Assembly (NCBI RefSeq): GCF_900102215.1
Contig: NZ_FNBG01000023.1
Coordinates: 30,701 to 94,700, forward strand
Direction of reading: 5' to 3'
DNA length: 64,000 bases
DNA from: Fontibacillus panacisegetis
Lineage (GTDB): Bacteria; Bacillota; Bacilli; Paenibacillales; Paenibacillaceae
How positions within the stretch are numbered: the stretch's first letter is position 1; the number at the start of each line of letters is the position of its first letter. The translations under genes and the position numbers were made by a program. This document shows, piece after piece, positions 56,938 to 64,000 of the stretch. The notes beneath the pieces were generated by a model. It searched no databases. It saw only the letters and a program-made list of their open reading frames with translations, and was not told where the DNA came from.

Positions 56938-57333
56938 TTACTTAACTCTTTTCCCTAATAAAATAAGCAGCCAAATGATACCTATTCCGAGAATCATATG
57001 ACCAAGCCCGGCAATATGCGGCAAGAAGCTTATATCCGTACCGTTAATTTGCAGCATTCCCCGGATTCCCATAGTAATTAAGGTAATCAACAGGCCTACA
57101 TTATACACGATGTACCAAACGCCAAACGATTTAGCTTCATGCACATTAAACACTTTACTTAGGATAAGAGCGATAATAAAGAAAATGAAACCCAATACAA
57201 GAATATGGGTATGGAGAGCAACCAGAACAGTCCCCCCGGTAAACTCCTTGATCTTTGTAAATTCGCGGTAAAAGACCCCTGCCAACAAGCCAAGAACCGC
57301 ATAAAAGAAGGAAGTGTAGTACAGCTTTTTCAT
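56938..57333 (-). CDS. DUF2871 four-helix membrane protein
   Basis: A 131-residue protein with four hydrophobic segments and conserved histidines (ALHTHILVLGF and LPHIAGLGHMILG). It matches the DUF2871 pattern. The histidines recall small heme- or copper-linked membrane proteins, but no function is established. AAGGAGA lies seven bases before ATG. Confidence 0.78.
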   Translation of the reverse strand: MKKLYYTSFFYAVLGLLAGVFYREFTKIKEFTGGTVLVALHTHILVLGFIFFIIALILSKVFNVHEAKSFGVWYIVYNVGLLITLITMGIRGMLQINGTDISFLPHIAGLGHMILGIGIIWLLILLGKRVK

Positions 57334-57382
57334 GTCTATATCTCCTTATTTAAATGATCTCGTTTATTGACAATTTACCACA

Positions 57383-57404
57383 TCAAAATGAACTCAATAT
57401 GAAC
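57383..57404 (-). promoter_or_regulatory. Tandem 11-bp repeats, possible PhoP-type box
   Basis: On the minus strand GTTCATATTGA and GTTCATTTTGA stand in direct tandem, with a weaker third unit alongside, 50-80 bp before the DUF2871 gene. The 11-bp period and TTCATA/TTCATT cores fit binding by an OmpR/PhoP-class regulator. Confidence 0.4.
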
Positions 57405-57443
57405 TGAATGTTACAAAATGAGTACTAAAACAAACTCAAAATG

Positions 57444-58400
57444 TTAGTATTTCAAACGATAAATAGCTTTGTTTTCGAGGCCACGAATCATAGGCGTCCA
57501 GTCCTCTGTATCCGGTGTTGTAAGCAGAGCATCCTCCACCATTTGCAGCTTGGCGTCAAGGGCATCTATATGGTGCAACGCCACAGCCTCAGGAAGCTGA
57601 GGTCCAACCGGACTGCCCCATTCCCCTAAATTATGGTGGGATAGCACAAGATGCTGTAAACCTACTACCTTCGGAGACTCAAGATCTATGTCAAGTCGAA
57701 TAGCTGCTTCAGTAATCCACTGGGAAGCCATCGATATGTGACCAAGCAATTTACCCAGAGTACTGTATTCAGATACGATCCCAAGCTGAGCGTTCATTTC
57801 CTCCGGTTTTGCAATATCATGCAGAATAATTCCCGCTTTCAGCAAATCTCCATTCAAGAAAGGTCTCTGTCTGCACAAAAAATCGCCAAGCTCCAGCATA
57901 CGTACCATATGATAGGCTAATCCAGCATAGTAAGCATGATGATGACTTTTGGCAGCCGGATAATGAACGAGCTTTTCCTCCACTTTTGCTACACAATATG
58001 AAACAATCCCCTTAATCTCCTGATCCTGAATATCCGAAATTACCCTCTGGATGGTATGGATCAATTCATCCGGTCCAATCGGTGCAGAGCGAATAAAATC
58101 GGTCAGTTTCACACCATCCTCTTCTTTAGCCGGGCGGATTTGAATTATTTTCACCTGGAGTCTGTCTCTGTATGTCTGTGCAATCCCTTTTACCTTAACG
58201 AGTCCCATCGGAAAAAATGCTTCTTTATCGGTTGTAGAAGCATCCCACAATTTCGCGGATATTTCTCCGCTTGAATCACAAAGCATTATGTCCAAATAAT
58301 CCTTTGGCGGCGTACTATTCGTCTGTCTCACAACAAGTTCCTTCAGAAGATAAAAGCCAACAAATTCATCCTGATTGGCCAATTGCTTAATCAATGTCAC
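57444..58400 (-). CDS. yhaM: 3'-5' exoribonuclease YhaM
   Basis: A 318-residue protein with an N-terminal OB fold (about 10-95) and a C-terminal HD phosphohydrolase domain (KSHHHAYYAGLAYH, ILHDIAKPEE, LVLSHHNLGEWGSP). This pairing is specific to YhaM/CBF1 exoribonucleases, which trim mRNA ends. The start is GTG 58400, seven bases after GGAGG. Confidence 0.95.
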   Translation of the reverse strand: MTLIKQLANQDEFVGFYLLKELVVRQTNSTPPKDYLDIMLCDSSGEISAKLWDASTTDKEAFFPMGLVKVKGIAQTYRDRLQVKIIQIRPAKEEDGVKLTDFIRSAPIGPDELIHTIQRVISDIQDQEIKGIVSYCVAKVEEKLVHYPAAKSHHHAYYAGLAYHMVRMLELGDFLCRQRPFLNGDLLKAGIILHDIAKPEEMNAQLGIVSEYSTLGKLLGHISMASQWITEAAIRLDIDLESPKVVGLQHLVLSHHNLGEWGSPVGPQLPEAVALHHIDALDAKLQMVEDALLTTPDTEDWTPMIRGLENKAIYRLKY

Positions 58401-58468
58401 GTTAATTCCTCCACAGTAATGATAATTCCATTATACTACAGGAGCTTATTTATGACTCTATCTACTAA

Positions 58469-59776
58469 TTACTGGTGAAACACAACATAATTTTCAATCT
58501 CATAGTATTCGCCTATTTCCAGCAATTCAGGAGCAACTTCATTATAGACCTCGGAAATAACATCCAGCATCTCATCCTCATCCATATCAGCAAGTAGTCG
58601 GAGGGAGACGGTAGAAGCACCGCTTTGCAAACCTTTTGAAAGCTTGGCTCTATATTCAGAAAGAGATTTCACTTCCAGATCGTGAACAACGTAATAATCA
58701 TATTTACTAGTACTCCCTGTAAACTGATAGAGTTCCTCGTCTAGCCAATAATCCTCATCCTCTATATAGCCGAGATTGGTTGCCATTTCATCACTAGAAT
58801 TGTACAGAAAATAAGGTACACCTGAATTGTTCGCCCCATTTGTAGAATCGATGTTCAACCATTCATCCCCAATTTTCACCTTATTCCACGCATGCGGCAC
58901 ATCATCAAGTGTTCCCGTTACGATAATACTGTCAATTCCAGCTATATCCGCGAGCATCTTGTAAGAATATGCATAGCTCATGCATACACCAAGCTTCTCT
59001 ACGATTACACCATATGTTGAAAAGGCATCATCATATTCTGAATCGACGTATTTATAATTATGGAGCACCGAATTGTCATAGGCTTCGTCGTCATAGGTTG
59101 CATTTTGTTCCAGATAATCATAAATCGCCTGACGTTTCTCCTCATCAGTCATCTCTTCCTGGATAATAGAATCGATAATAAGTCTGGCTTCAGTAACGGT
59201 CTTTTGTTGTTTTCCTGTCATTGTACTTTGCGGATCCTGATATGTAATAACTAAGGTTTTCGTTAAGGAGTTGTACCAATATGTATCCAGCCCGATAATA
59301 AGCGGATTTTGATACATTACTTTTTGTAAGGTATCATATAGACCTTCAGCATTTTGCGCCTCAGGAAATGCTTGCAGTGAAATTCGCTTTTGTCCGTGGA
59401 TCAAAAATCTGGCGAGATATTCTTCTAATGCAGAATCCGCATTTAATGGGACTTCTTCTAAAATCACGGGATCAGGAACGGGCTGCATATCCTTTTTATT
59501 GCTATCCGTGATATCTGGATCATATTTCTTCTTTATATCCGCTATAGTCAGCTTCTCTTCACTAGTTTCTGATATCGAGTCATCTGTGGAATCAACTGTA
59601 GAATCCTCTATCTTTGACGCAGAGGTGTTCTCACGAGCCCTCTCTTCTAGCTGAGCATTCACTAGATTCTGTCTGTATTCAGCTAGCATATCGATCCAAA
59701 AGCATCCTGTTAAAAGAAACGAGCACATAAGTAATGGAATAACTACTTTATAGATGAATTTTACTCCTGTATGCAT
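58469..59776 (-). CDS. Transglutaminase-like lipoprotein
   Basis: A 435-residue lipoprotein (lipobox LLTGC) with an acidic Ser/Thr-rich spacer after the signal. The transglutaminase core carries the triad Cys in LGVCMSYAYSYKML, His in VPHAWNKV and Asp in LNIDSTNG, and belongs to the surface-exposed bacterial protease-like set. ATG 59776 follows GAGGT by eight bases. Substrate is unknown; a wall-associated peptidase or crosslinking role is inferred from location and fold. Confidence 0.85.
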   Translation of the reverse strand: MHTGVKFIYKVVIPLLMCSFLLTGCFWIDMLAEYRQNLVNAQLEERARENTSASKIEDSTVDSTDDSISETSEEKLTIADIKKKYDPDITDSNKKDMQPVPDPVILEEVPLNADSALEEYLARFLIHGQKRISLQAFPEAQNAEGLYDTLQKVMYQNPLIIGLDTYWYNSLTKTLVITYQDPQSTMTGKQQKTVTEARLIIDSIIQEEMTDEEKRQAIYDYLEQNATYDDEAYDNSVLHNYKYVDSEYDDAFSTYGVIVEKLGVCMSYAYSYKMLADIAGIDSIIVTGTLDDVPHAWNKVKIGDEWLNIDSTNGANNSGVPYFLYNSSDEMATNLGYIEDEDYWLDEELYQFTGSTSKYDYYVVHDLEVKSLSEYRAKLSKGLQSGASTVSLRLLADMDEDEMLDVISEVYNEVAPELLEIGEYYEIENYVVFHQ

Positions 59777-59861
59777 CACTATCAACCTCATTTCGACAAT
59801 TCCCGCATGGTCATTATATCATTTAACAGAGGTGAAAACTGTATATATTTGTATGAATACG

Positions 59862-60269
59862 AAAGGGGCTGTCCCAAAAGTAGGTTTAGTGTCAAAACTG
59901 GAAATAGCGGTGCAAGGAAGACGATCCCTGCACCGCTTGATTCCGCCACATTCTATGACCGTATCTCATGTGTAATAGTGTCATGATGCGGAATTCCTGA
60001 AATTCCTGCAAATGTGCAGGCTTTGTTTATGTAAAGCCTCTAAATGCCCTAAATTGCTGCAAATGTGCAGGCTTTCTCTAAGGATTCTCTTCAAACTAGT
60101 CTATTCTGAACCATATTCCTGCATTTTTGCAGGCTTTTGTTCATCCTTTCATGGCTACTTATATAAAACTGCATTTTTGCAGCTTTTTCTGATAACTTGC
60201 CTTTCCACTGCTAAAGAAGCAGAAGCGTCCCTCAAAGTTATCTTAGACAACTTTGAGGGACGGCCTCTT
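59862..60269. mobile_element. MITE-like element or IS remnant with imperfect terminal repeats
   Basis: AAAGGGGCTGTCCCAAAA at 59862-59879 matches, in inverted form, the sequence at 60252-60269 (TTTGAGGGACGGCCTCTT) at about 15 of 18 positions. The GGGGCTGTCCCAAAAG end is like those of several Firmicute IS families. Inside are a 9-bp stem (59906-59914 with 59929-59937), a palindrome array, and a perfect 13-bp stem beside the right end (GTCCCTCAAAGTT). No transposase remains. It fills most of the gene-free interval 59777-60297. Confidence 0.45.
60006..60195. repeat. Array of four CTGCAAATGTGCAGGCTTT palindromes
   Basis: Units at about 60006, 60056, 60119 and 60170 share CTGCA-(AATG or TTTT)-TGCAG-GCTTT. 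The spacings are about 50, 63 and 51 bases, close to those of the unrelated palindrome array at 30397-30593. Confidence 0.75.
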
Positions 60270-60297
60270 AGCTTATCGATATCTATTTTACTTCGTA

Positions 60298-62526
60298 TTA
60301 TCTTCCTGCTGCCTCAAGCGCTACTTTTACAGCGTCAACTACTAGTGCAGAAACTGCTTTAACGCCTTCAGTATCTCCAAATGCTGCCGGACGATATGCG
60401 TATTTATGCATTCCTGTAGTCGTATCTGTTTCAATCTCTTTCTTGACGGCTAATTCATCTGCAGATAATGTATCTTCTGCTTTGATTTTACCCTTGGAAT
60501 CGAGATAGTAAACAGCCATCTTAACTGGAACGTTCTTCTCGATTGTAACCATTACATATACGGATTTGTCAGCATTAACTCCAGCAAAAATCCCGTTCAG
60601 GTAAGAAGTTTTGTACGCTTCGGAAATTTCAGCCTTCTTATAGGCGCGATCAATTGCTGCACTAAATGCATTGCTGCTGCTTGTAGCTCCGGAAACAACA
60701 TCAACCTCTGCTGCTTTTTCACGAGTCGCTGCGACCATGAAGTTCTCCTTAAGGATCGGAATAGCCTTAACTACTTCACTGTAAGCCGAAGCCCCACGGT
60801 CTTGGAAATCAACACCAACTCTATACAAGTTGAGTCCTACAATGTTGCCGTTACGAAGAGTAACATCTGCACGATTAGTACCTTTATCATATGCATCTCC
60901 ATATGTTGTAAAAGCACCATCTTTATAGTTGCCTTGATTTTTGGAAGCATTCTGAAGGGCATCTTTATATGCTGCTTTTGCAGCCCCAGATAATACTTCT
61001 TGACCTACAATGTCCTTCATGTCTAAGCCATTCTCATTCAACCCGGCTGTAAGAAGCTCGGCTACTTCTTTTTGCTCATGAGTCAGGTTTTCAGCTTTAA
61101 TCAGCTTACCGTCCTTGTCAAAAAGATGAAGTGTTATTTGAGTCACTTTATCATTCTCAAGGTTAAGGAGCAAAAGAATTTGGGATTGATTGTCAACACC
61201 AGCAACAATACCATCAAAATATTTACCGTTTTTACCGGTTTTCAAAGCCTTCTCCATAGCTCTCTCTACAGCTTGATTCCAGCTGTGACTACTTTCCGTA
61301 GCACCGGAAATTGCATCTGTATCATTGTTGAACGCTGCAACAGGGCCTCCGTTAGCAAGCAGTTTAGCTACCATCGGAGCATTAGCTTTCACCACATCTG
61401 CGTATGCAGTATCGCCACGGTCGATCAGGTTGGCGCCCAATCTATACAATTTAACATCAACTAATTTGCCATTACGCACATAAATGTCTGCTCTTTCAAC
61501 ACCTTTATCTCTGGCAGTACCATATGCTGAGTAGAAGCCATCGATATATTTAGAAGTGTTGTTCACTTTTGCACTGAGTTCAGCATCTTGGTAAGCTTTG
61601 ATAGCAGCAGTAAATTCAACTTCATTTCCTTTAATTGAAACTGCATCAGTTCCACGGTAGAGCAGCTCGCTTGCAATGGAATAAACCAACTTCGCTTGCT
61701 CATTGCTCATGTTTGCTTCTTCGATAGCGTTTCCATTAGTATCCATTGGATAGACCTTGACGCCAAGCAATTTGGTTGCGTCGTATTTAAGGAACACCAT
61801 AAATTTACCTTGAGGATCTACACCCATATGCTCGCCTTCAAAATAAATTTGTCCTTCTGGTTTCTCCTTCAGCGCTCTTACAAAAGCACGGTCTACTGAA
61901 AGCTTCCAGCCGTCACTCGAACGAGTAGCTCCGGAAACAACATCAACCTCTGCAGCTTGTTCGCGGGTCTTGCCTTTAAGTCCCTGTTGCATCACTTCAT
62001 AAGCTTGCCAGAGACCAACATAGTTGTTGCGAACATCACGGTCAATGATCTTAGGACTAGTTCTCAGCAACTCTACATCAGCTACTTTACCGTCCTTGAT
62101 CGTAACCTTAGCACCTTCCGTACCTTTGGAATACGCGTTGCCATATGTTACATAAACGCCATCCTCATAAGGATTTTGAACGGTTTGTACTGGTTTAGTC
62201 GTAGGAACTGTTGTTTTTGTAGTCGTTTGTGTGTTGGTCTTGTTGGTCGTTGTAGTTTTATTCGTGGTTGTCGACTTGTTCGTTGTTGTAGTAGATTTCT
62301 TAGTCGTAGTCGTCGATTTATTGTTGGTTGTTGATTTGTTCGTTGTTGTAGACTTGTTGGTTGTTGTAGATTTATTTGTTGTCGTTTTTGGCGTCGTATC
62401 GGCAGCTTCTGATGCGGCGGATACAACATCAATGTTATCAATTTTTACTGCTGACATATCTACAGTATAAACAAACGTCGATAATACCATAGTTGCACAA
62501 ACAGTTAGAGAAATGAGTTTCTTCAA
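60298..62526 (-). CDS. Secreted protein with three FMN-binding domains
   Basis: A 742-residue exported protein with an N-terminal signal peptide and a Thr/Asn/Lys-rich linker of TTTNKS repeats (about 45-110). Three FMN-bind modules follow, each with the motif for covalent FMN on threonine: DVVSGATRSS, DAISGATESS and DVVSGATSSS. Each is paired with a second beta domain (GIFAGVNADKS-type). Such proteins are flavinylated by ApbE and carry electrons outside the membrane. The start is TTG 62526, nine bases after AAAGGAG. No apbE or quinone-coupling genes are next to it. Confidence 0.9.
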   Translation of the reverse strand: MKKLISLTVCATMVLSTFVYTVDMSAVKIDNIDVVSAASEAADTTPKTTTNKSTTTNKSTTTNKSTTNNKSTTTTKKSTTTTNKSTTTNKTTTTNKTNTQTTTKTTVPTTKPVQTVQNPYEDGVYVTYGNAYSKGTEGAKVTIKDGKVADVELLRTSPKIIDRDVRNNYVGLWQAYEVMQQGLKGKTREQAAEVDVVSGATRSSDGWKLSVDRAFVRALKEKPEGQIYFEGEHMGVDPQGKFMVFLKYDATKLLGVKVYPMDTNGNAIEEANMSNEQAKLVYSIASELLYRGTDAVSIKGNEVEFTAAIKAYQDAELSAKVNNTSKYIDGFYSAYGTARDKGVERADIYVRNGKLVDVKLYRLGANLIDRGDTAYADVVKANAPMVAKLLANGGPVAAFNNDTDAISGATESSHSWNQAVERAMEKALKTGKNGKYFDGIVAGVDNQSQILLLLNLENDKVTQITLHLFDKDGKLIKAENLTHEQKEVAELLTAGLNENGLDMKDIVGQEVLSGAAKAAYKDALQNASKNQGNYKDGAFTTYGDAYDKGTNRADVTLRNGNIVGLNLYRVGVDFQDRGASAYSEVVKAIPILKENFMVAATREKAAEVDVVSGATSSSNAFSAAIDRAYKKAEISEAYKTSYLNGIFAGVNADKSVYVMVTIEKNVPVKMAVYYLDSKGKIKAEDTLSADELAVKKEIETDTTTGMHKYAYRPAAFGDTEGVKAVSALVVDAVKVALEAAGR

Positions 62527-62653
62527 ATGCAATCCTCTCCTTTTATCATTTGATGTTATGTAATCGTGTCACAGAAGATATAAACTTGAGCCGAATCTCC
62601 CCTTCCTTACGTACTCCCGTTATCAAGGCAATATCAACTGTGGTCCTATTAGA

Positions 62654-62667
62654 GTGAAATATTTCAC
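62654..62667. promoter_or_regulatory. GTGAAATATTTCAC palindrome before the FMN-binding gene (Rex- or Fnr-like)
   Basis: This perfect 14-bp palindrome lies about 130 bp before the TTG start. It matches the core of the Rex operator TTGTGAANNNNTTCACAA and nearly matches the Crp/Fnr box TGTGA-N6-TCACA. Both would tie the gene to redox or oxygen state. Confidence 0.5.
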
Positions 62668-62783
62668 ATAAATAAGTACAGATACTTCAAACGGTTTTGA
62701 CTCATGATACTTAATATATATTCTTTCTTGCTGTAAGAAAAATCACACGGGTGAAACATTTATCACTTTGAACTTTTTCGTTA

Positions 62784-63281
62784 TTAATTCATTACTTTTT
62801 CCATTAGGTAACTTTCTTCTTCTAGATTCCCTTGATTCTGAATTTCTACCAGCCTAAAACCACATTTTTGCATATAAAAACGATGATTTCTTTTTGAGAA
62901 TCCCGGAGTATCCGTTGACCATTTTTTTGTATCAGTATACTTCTCTTCTATCATATTCCAGACCTTGAGACCAATTCCCTGATTCTGATAAATCACATCT
63001 AAAAAAATGTTGCCTAAATAATTGTACCCATCCTCTCTAATCCAAAGAATACATGCGCCTGCCAATTCACCGTTCACGAGTATTTTGTGAGACTCAGTGG
63101 GAGAGTTCAACGCCCATTTCTCCAAGAAGCCTCCATCATCATAACCTTCAGGCCCGCTCTTTCTGCCCTCACCCAAATGAATTCTGGCATCTTCATCAAA
63201 TGCCCTTGTCATAATAGCAGTTAACGGAACAATATCCTCACTTGTAATATTCTCAAATACTATAGATGTTTTTTGCGGCAT
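62784..63281 (-). CDS. GNAT-family N-acetyltransferase
   Basis: A 165-residue acetyltransferase with the acetyl-CoA motif region LGNIFLDVIYQNQGIGLKVW and the C-terminal RNHRFYMQKCGFRLVE. The substrate cannot be told. AAGGAGG lies seven bases before ATG 63281. Confidence 0.88.
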   Translation of the reverse strand: MPQKTSIVFENITSEDIVPLTAIMTRAFDEDARIHLGEGRKSGPEGYDDGGFLEKWALNSPTESHKILVNGELAGACILWIREDGYNYLGNIFLDVIYQNQGIGLKVWNMIEEKYTDTKKWSTDTPGFSKRNHRFYMQKCGFRLVEIQNQGNLEEESYLMEKVMN

Positions 63282-63376
63282 CCTTTAACCTCCTTAAGGT
63301 AAATTACAGTTACAATATCACCCTCTCTTCAATTCAAAAACAATAATTATCTCACATATGAATGCCTTCCTTTATT

Positions 63377-63413
63377 GAAACAGCCACCGTATGATCGGTG
63401 GCTGCATTTTTTA
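63377..63413. terminator. Terminator between the WIAG-tail-like and GNAT genes
   Basis: A perfect 9-bp stem (CAGCCACCG/CGGTGGCTG) has an A-rich left flank and a T-run on the right. Confidence 0.82.
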
Positions 63414-63424
63414 TTCAATACAGG

Positions 63425-64000
63425 TTATAGATTATTTCCAATAGTGATCCAGGTGACATATCCATAATTAACCGGACTATAGGACAATCTTGTAACCATC
63501 ACTATTGCAGATTCTGCTGTCTGTTCCTTTAAGGTCACATAATAGGATGGATTGTTAGTCATAGCAACCAAAACATAATGGTTATTCAAATAAGGCTGTT
63601 CAAATGTAATCGTAAGCTCAGCCGATGATTCGTGACCAAGCAGCAGGAAAGCACACATTCCAAATTGCTGCAATGCCGGTTGCCCTGATACAGCTTCCAC
63701 AGGGGTAAACCCAAGATGCTCAACATTCACAGCGCCTTGCCCGATATGTCGTGAACCTACTGCTTCACTACCGAGATGCTCGCCTTGAACTGCTTCATTT
63801 CTGAGATGATTACTCCACACAGACCCTTGTTTAAGGTGATCGGCGCCTACCGAATCATGACTCAGCACTTCGCTATCTACAGAGAAAGGCTGCAAATGTG
63901 TTCGCTGGATGGCTGCCGCCTGTATATCTTTGCCTTGAATTCCCGCCTCCGGCAACAACCCTTCCTGTAGCAATTCAGACGATAAATGACGGGATTCCAC
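63425..64000 (-). CDS. WIAG-tail-like repeat protein, 5' end outside the window
   Basis: The last 191 residues of a longer protein that continues past the right edge. The visible part has about nine degenerate repeats of the type GS-x-HL-x-x-x-AV (DSVGADHLKQGSV, EAVQGEHLGSEAV), which suggest a repetitive beta-solenoid. A C-terminal domain ends YVTWITIGNNL, close to the tail that gives Paenibacillus WIAG-tail proteins their name. Function is unknown; a surface or spore-coat-like role is only a guess. Confidence 0.75.
   Translation of the reverse strand: MESRHLSSELLQEGLLPEAGIQGKDIQAAAIQRTHLQPFSVDSEVLSHDSVGADHLKQGSVWSNHLRNEAVQGEHLGSEAVGSRHIGQGAVNVEHLGFTPVEAVSGQPALQQFGMCAFLLLGHESSAELTITFEQPYLNNHYVLVAMTNNPSYYVTLKEQTAESAIVMVTRLSYSPVNYGYVTWITIGNNL

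Noticed and set aside
62231..62470. A plus-strand Val/Leu-rich reading frame that looks like a membrane protein
   Set aside because: It is the antisense of the Thr/Asn/Lys linker repeats of the FMN-binding protein.

Overview
The window reads as chromosomal DNA of a Paenibacillus-type Firmicute. The evidence is the set of low-GC Gram-positive housekeeping genes (GlpX, a CcpN/PPSR pair, YhaM, CdaR, TcyABC-like transporter), strong AGGAGG-type ribosome binding sites, an S-layer-anchored galactanase, a WIAG-tail-like protein, and consensus SigA promoters. No rRNA, tRNA, CRISPR array or transposase gene was seen.

Region 1 (1-23.1 kb, all minus strand) is the accessory highlight: a seven-gene, translationally coupled biosynthetic operon for a hybrid lipopeptide/trans-AT polyketide. 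In transcription order it encodes a one-module NRPS (C-terminal half of a condensation domain, Cys-like A domain with a methyltransferase inserted between motifs a2 and a3, carrier, epimerase-like domain), an MFS exporter, a type II thioesterase, a 2994-aa FAAL-loaded NRPS with two serine-type modules that are almost copies of each other, a free-standing malonyl-type acyltransferase, a double CPBP membrane protein, and a KS-carrier-C-FkbH megasynthase cut by the left edge. The FkbH domain implies a glyceryl unit taken from glycolysis. A near-perfect cre site touches the -10 of the operon promoter, which suggests carbon catabolite control. The product is not recognised.

Region 2 (23.1-33.3 kb) holds an intergenic regulatory island, a five-gene operon for a NitT/TauT-type ABC importer with an isochorismatase-fold hydrolase and an MFS protein, a possible structured leader/terminator RNA, a DUF2294 gene, a ribokinase, a palindrome array, and a MarR-controlled DHA2 multidrug exporter.

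Region 3 (33.3-48.6 kb) is a galactan utilisation locus laid out like ganSPQAB of Bacillus: binding protein, two permeases, GH42 beta-galactosidase and a 2151-aa SLH-anchored GH53 galactanase, with a divergent YesN/YesM-type two-component system. The outer enzyme cuts galactan at the wall, the importer takes up oligomers, and GH42 trims them inside.

Region 4 (48.6-64 kb) is mostly core: a cystine-type ABC importer, a gluconeogenic operon (ccpN-PPSR-glpX) whose first gene lacks any standard start codon, a cytosolic GH13 enzyme, CdaR, a DUF2871 membrane protein, YhaM, a transglutaminase-like lipoprotein, a 408-bp MITE-like element holding a second palindrome array, a secreted triple FMN-binding protein under a Rex/Fnr-like palindrome, a GNAT enzyme and the end of a WIAG-tail-like protein.
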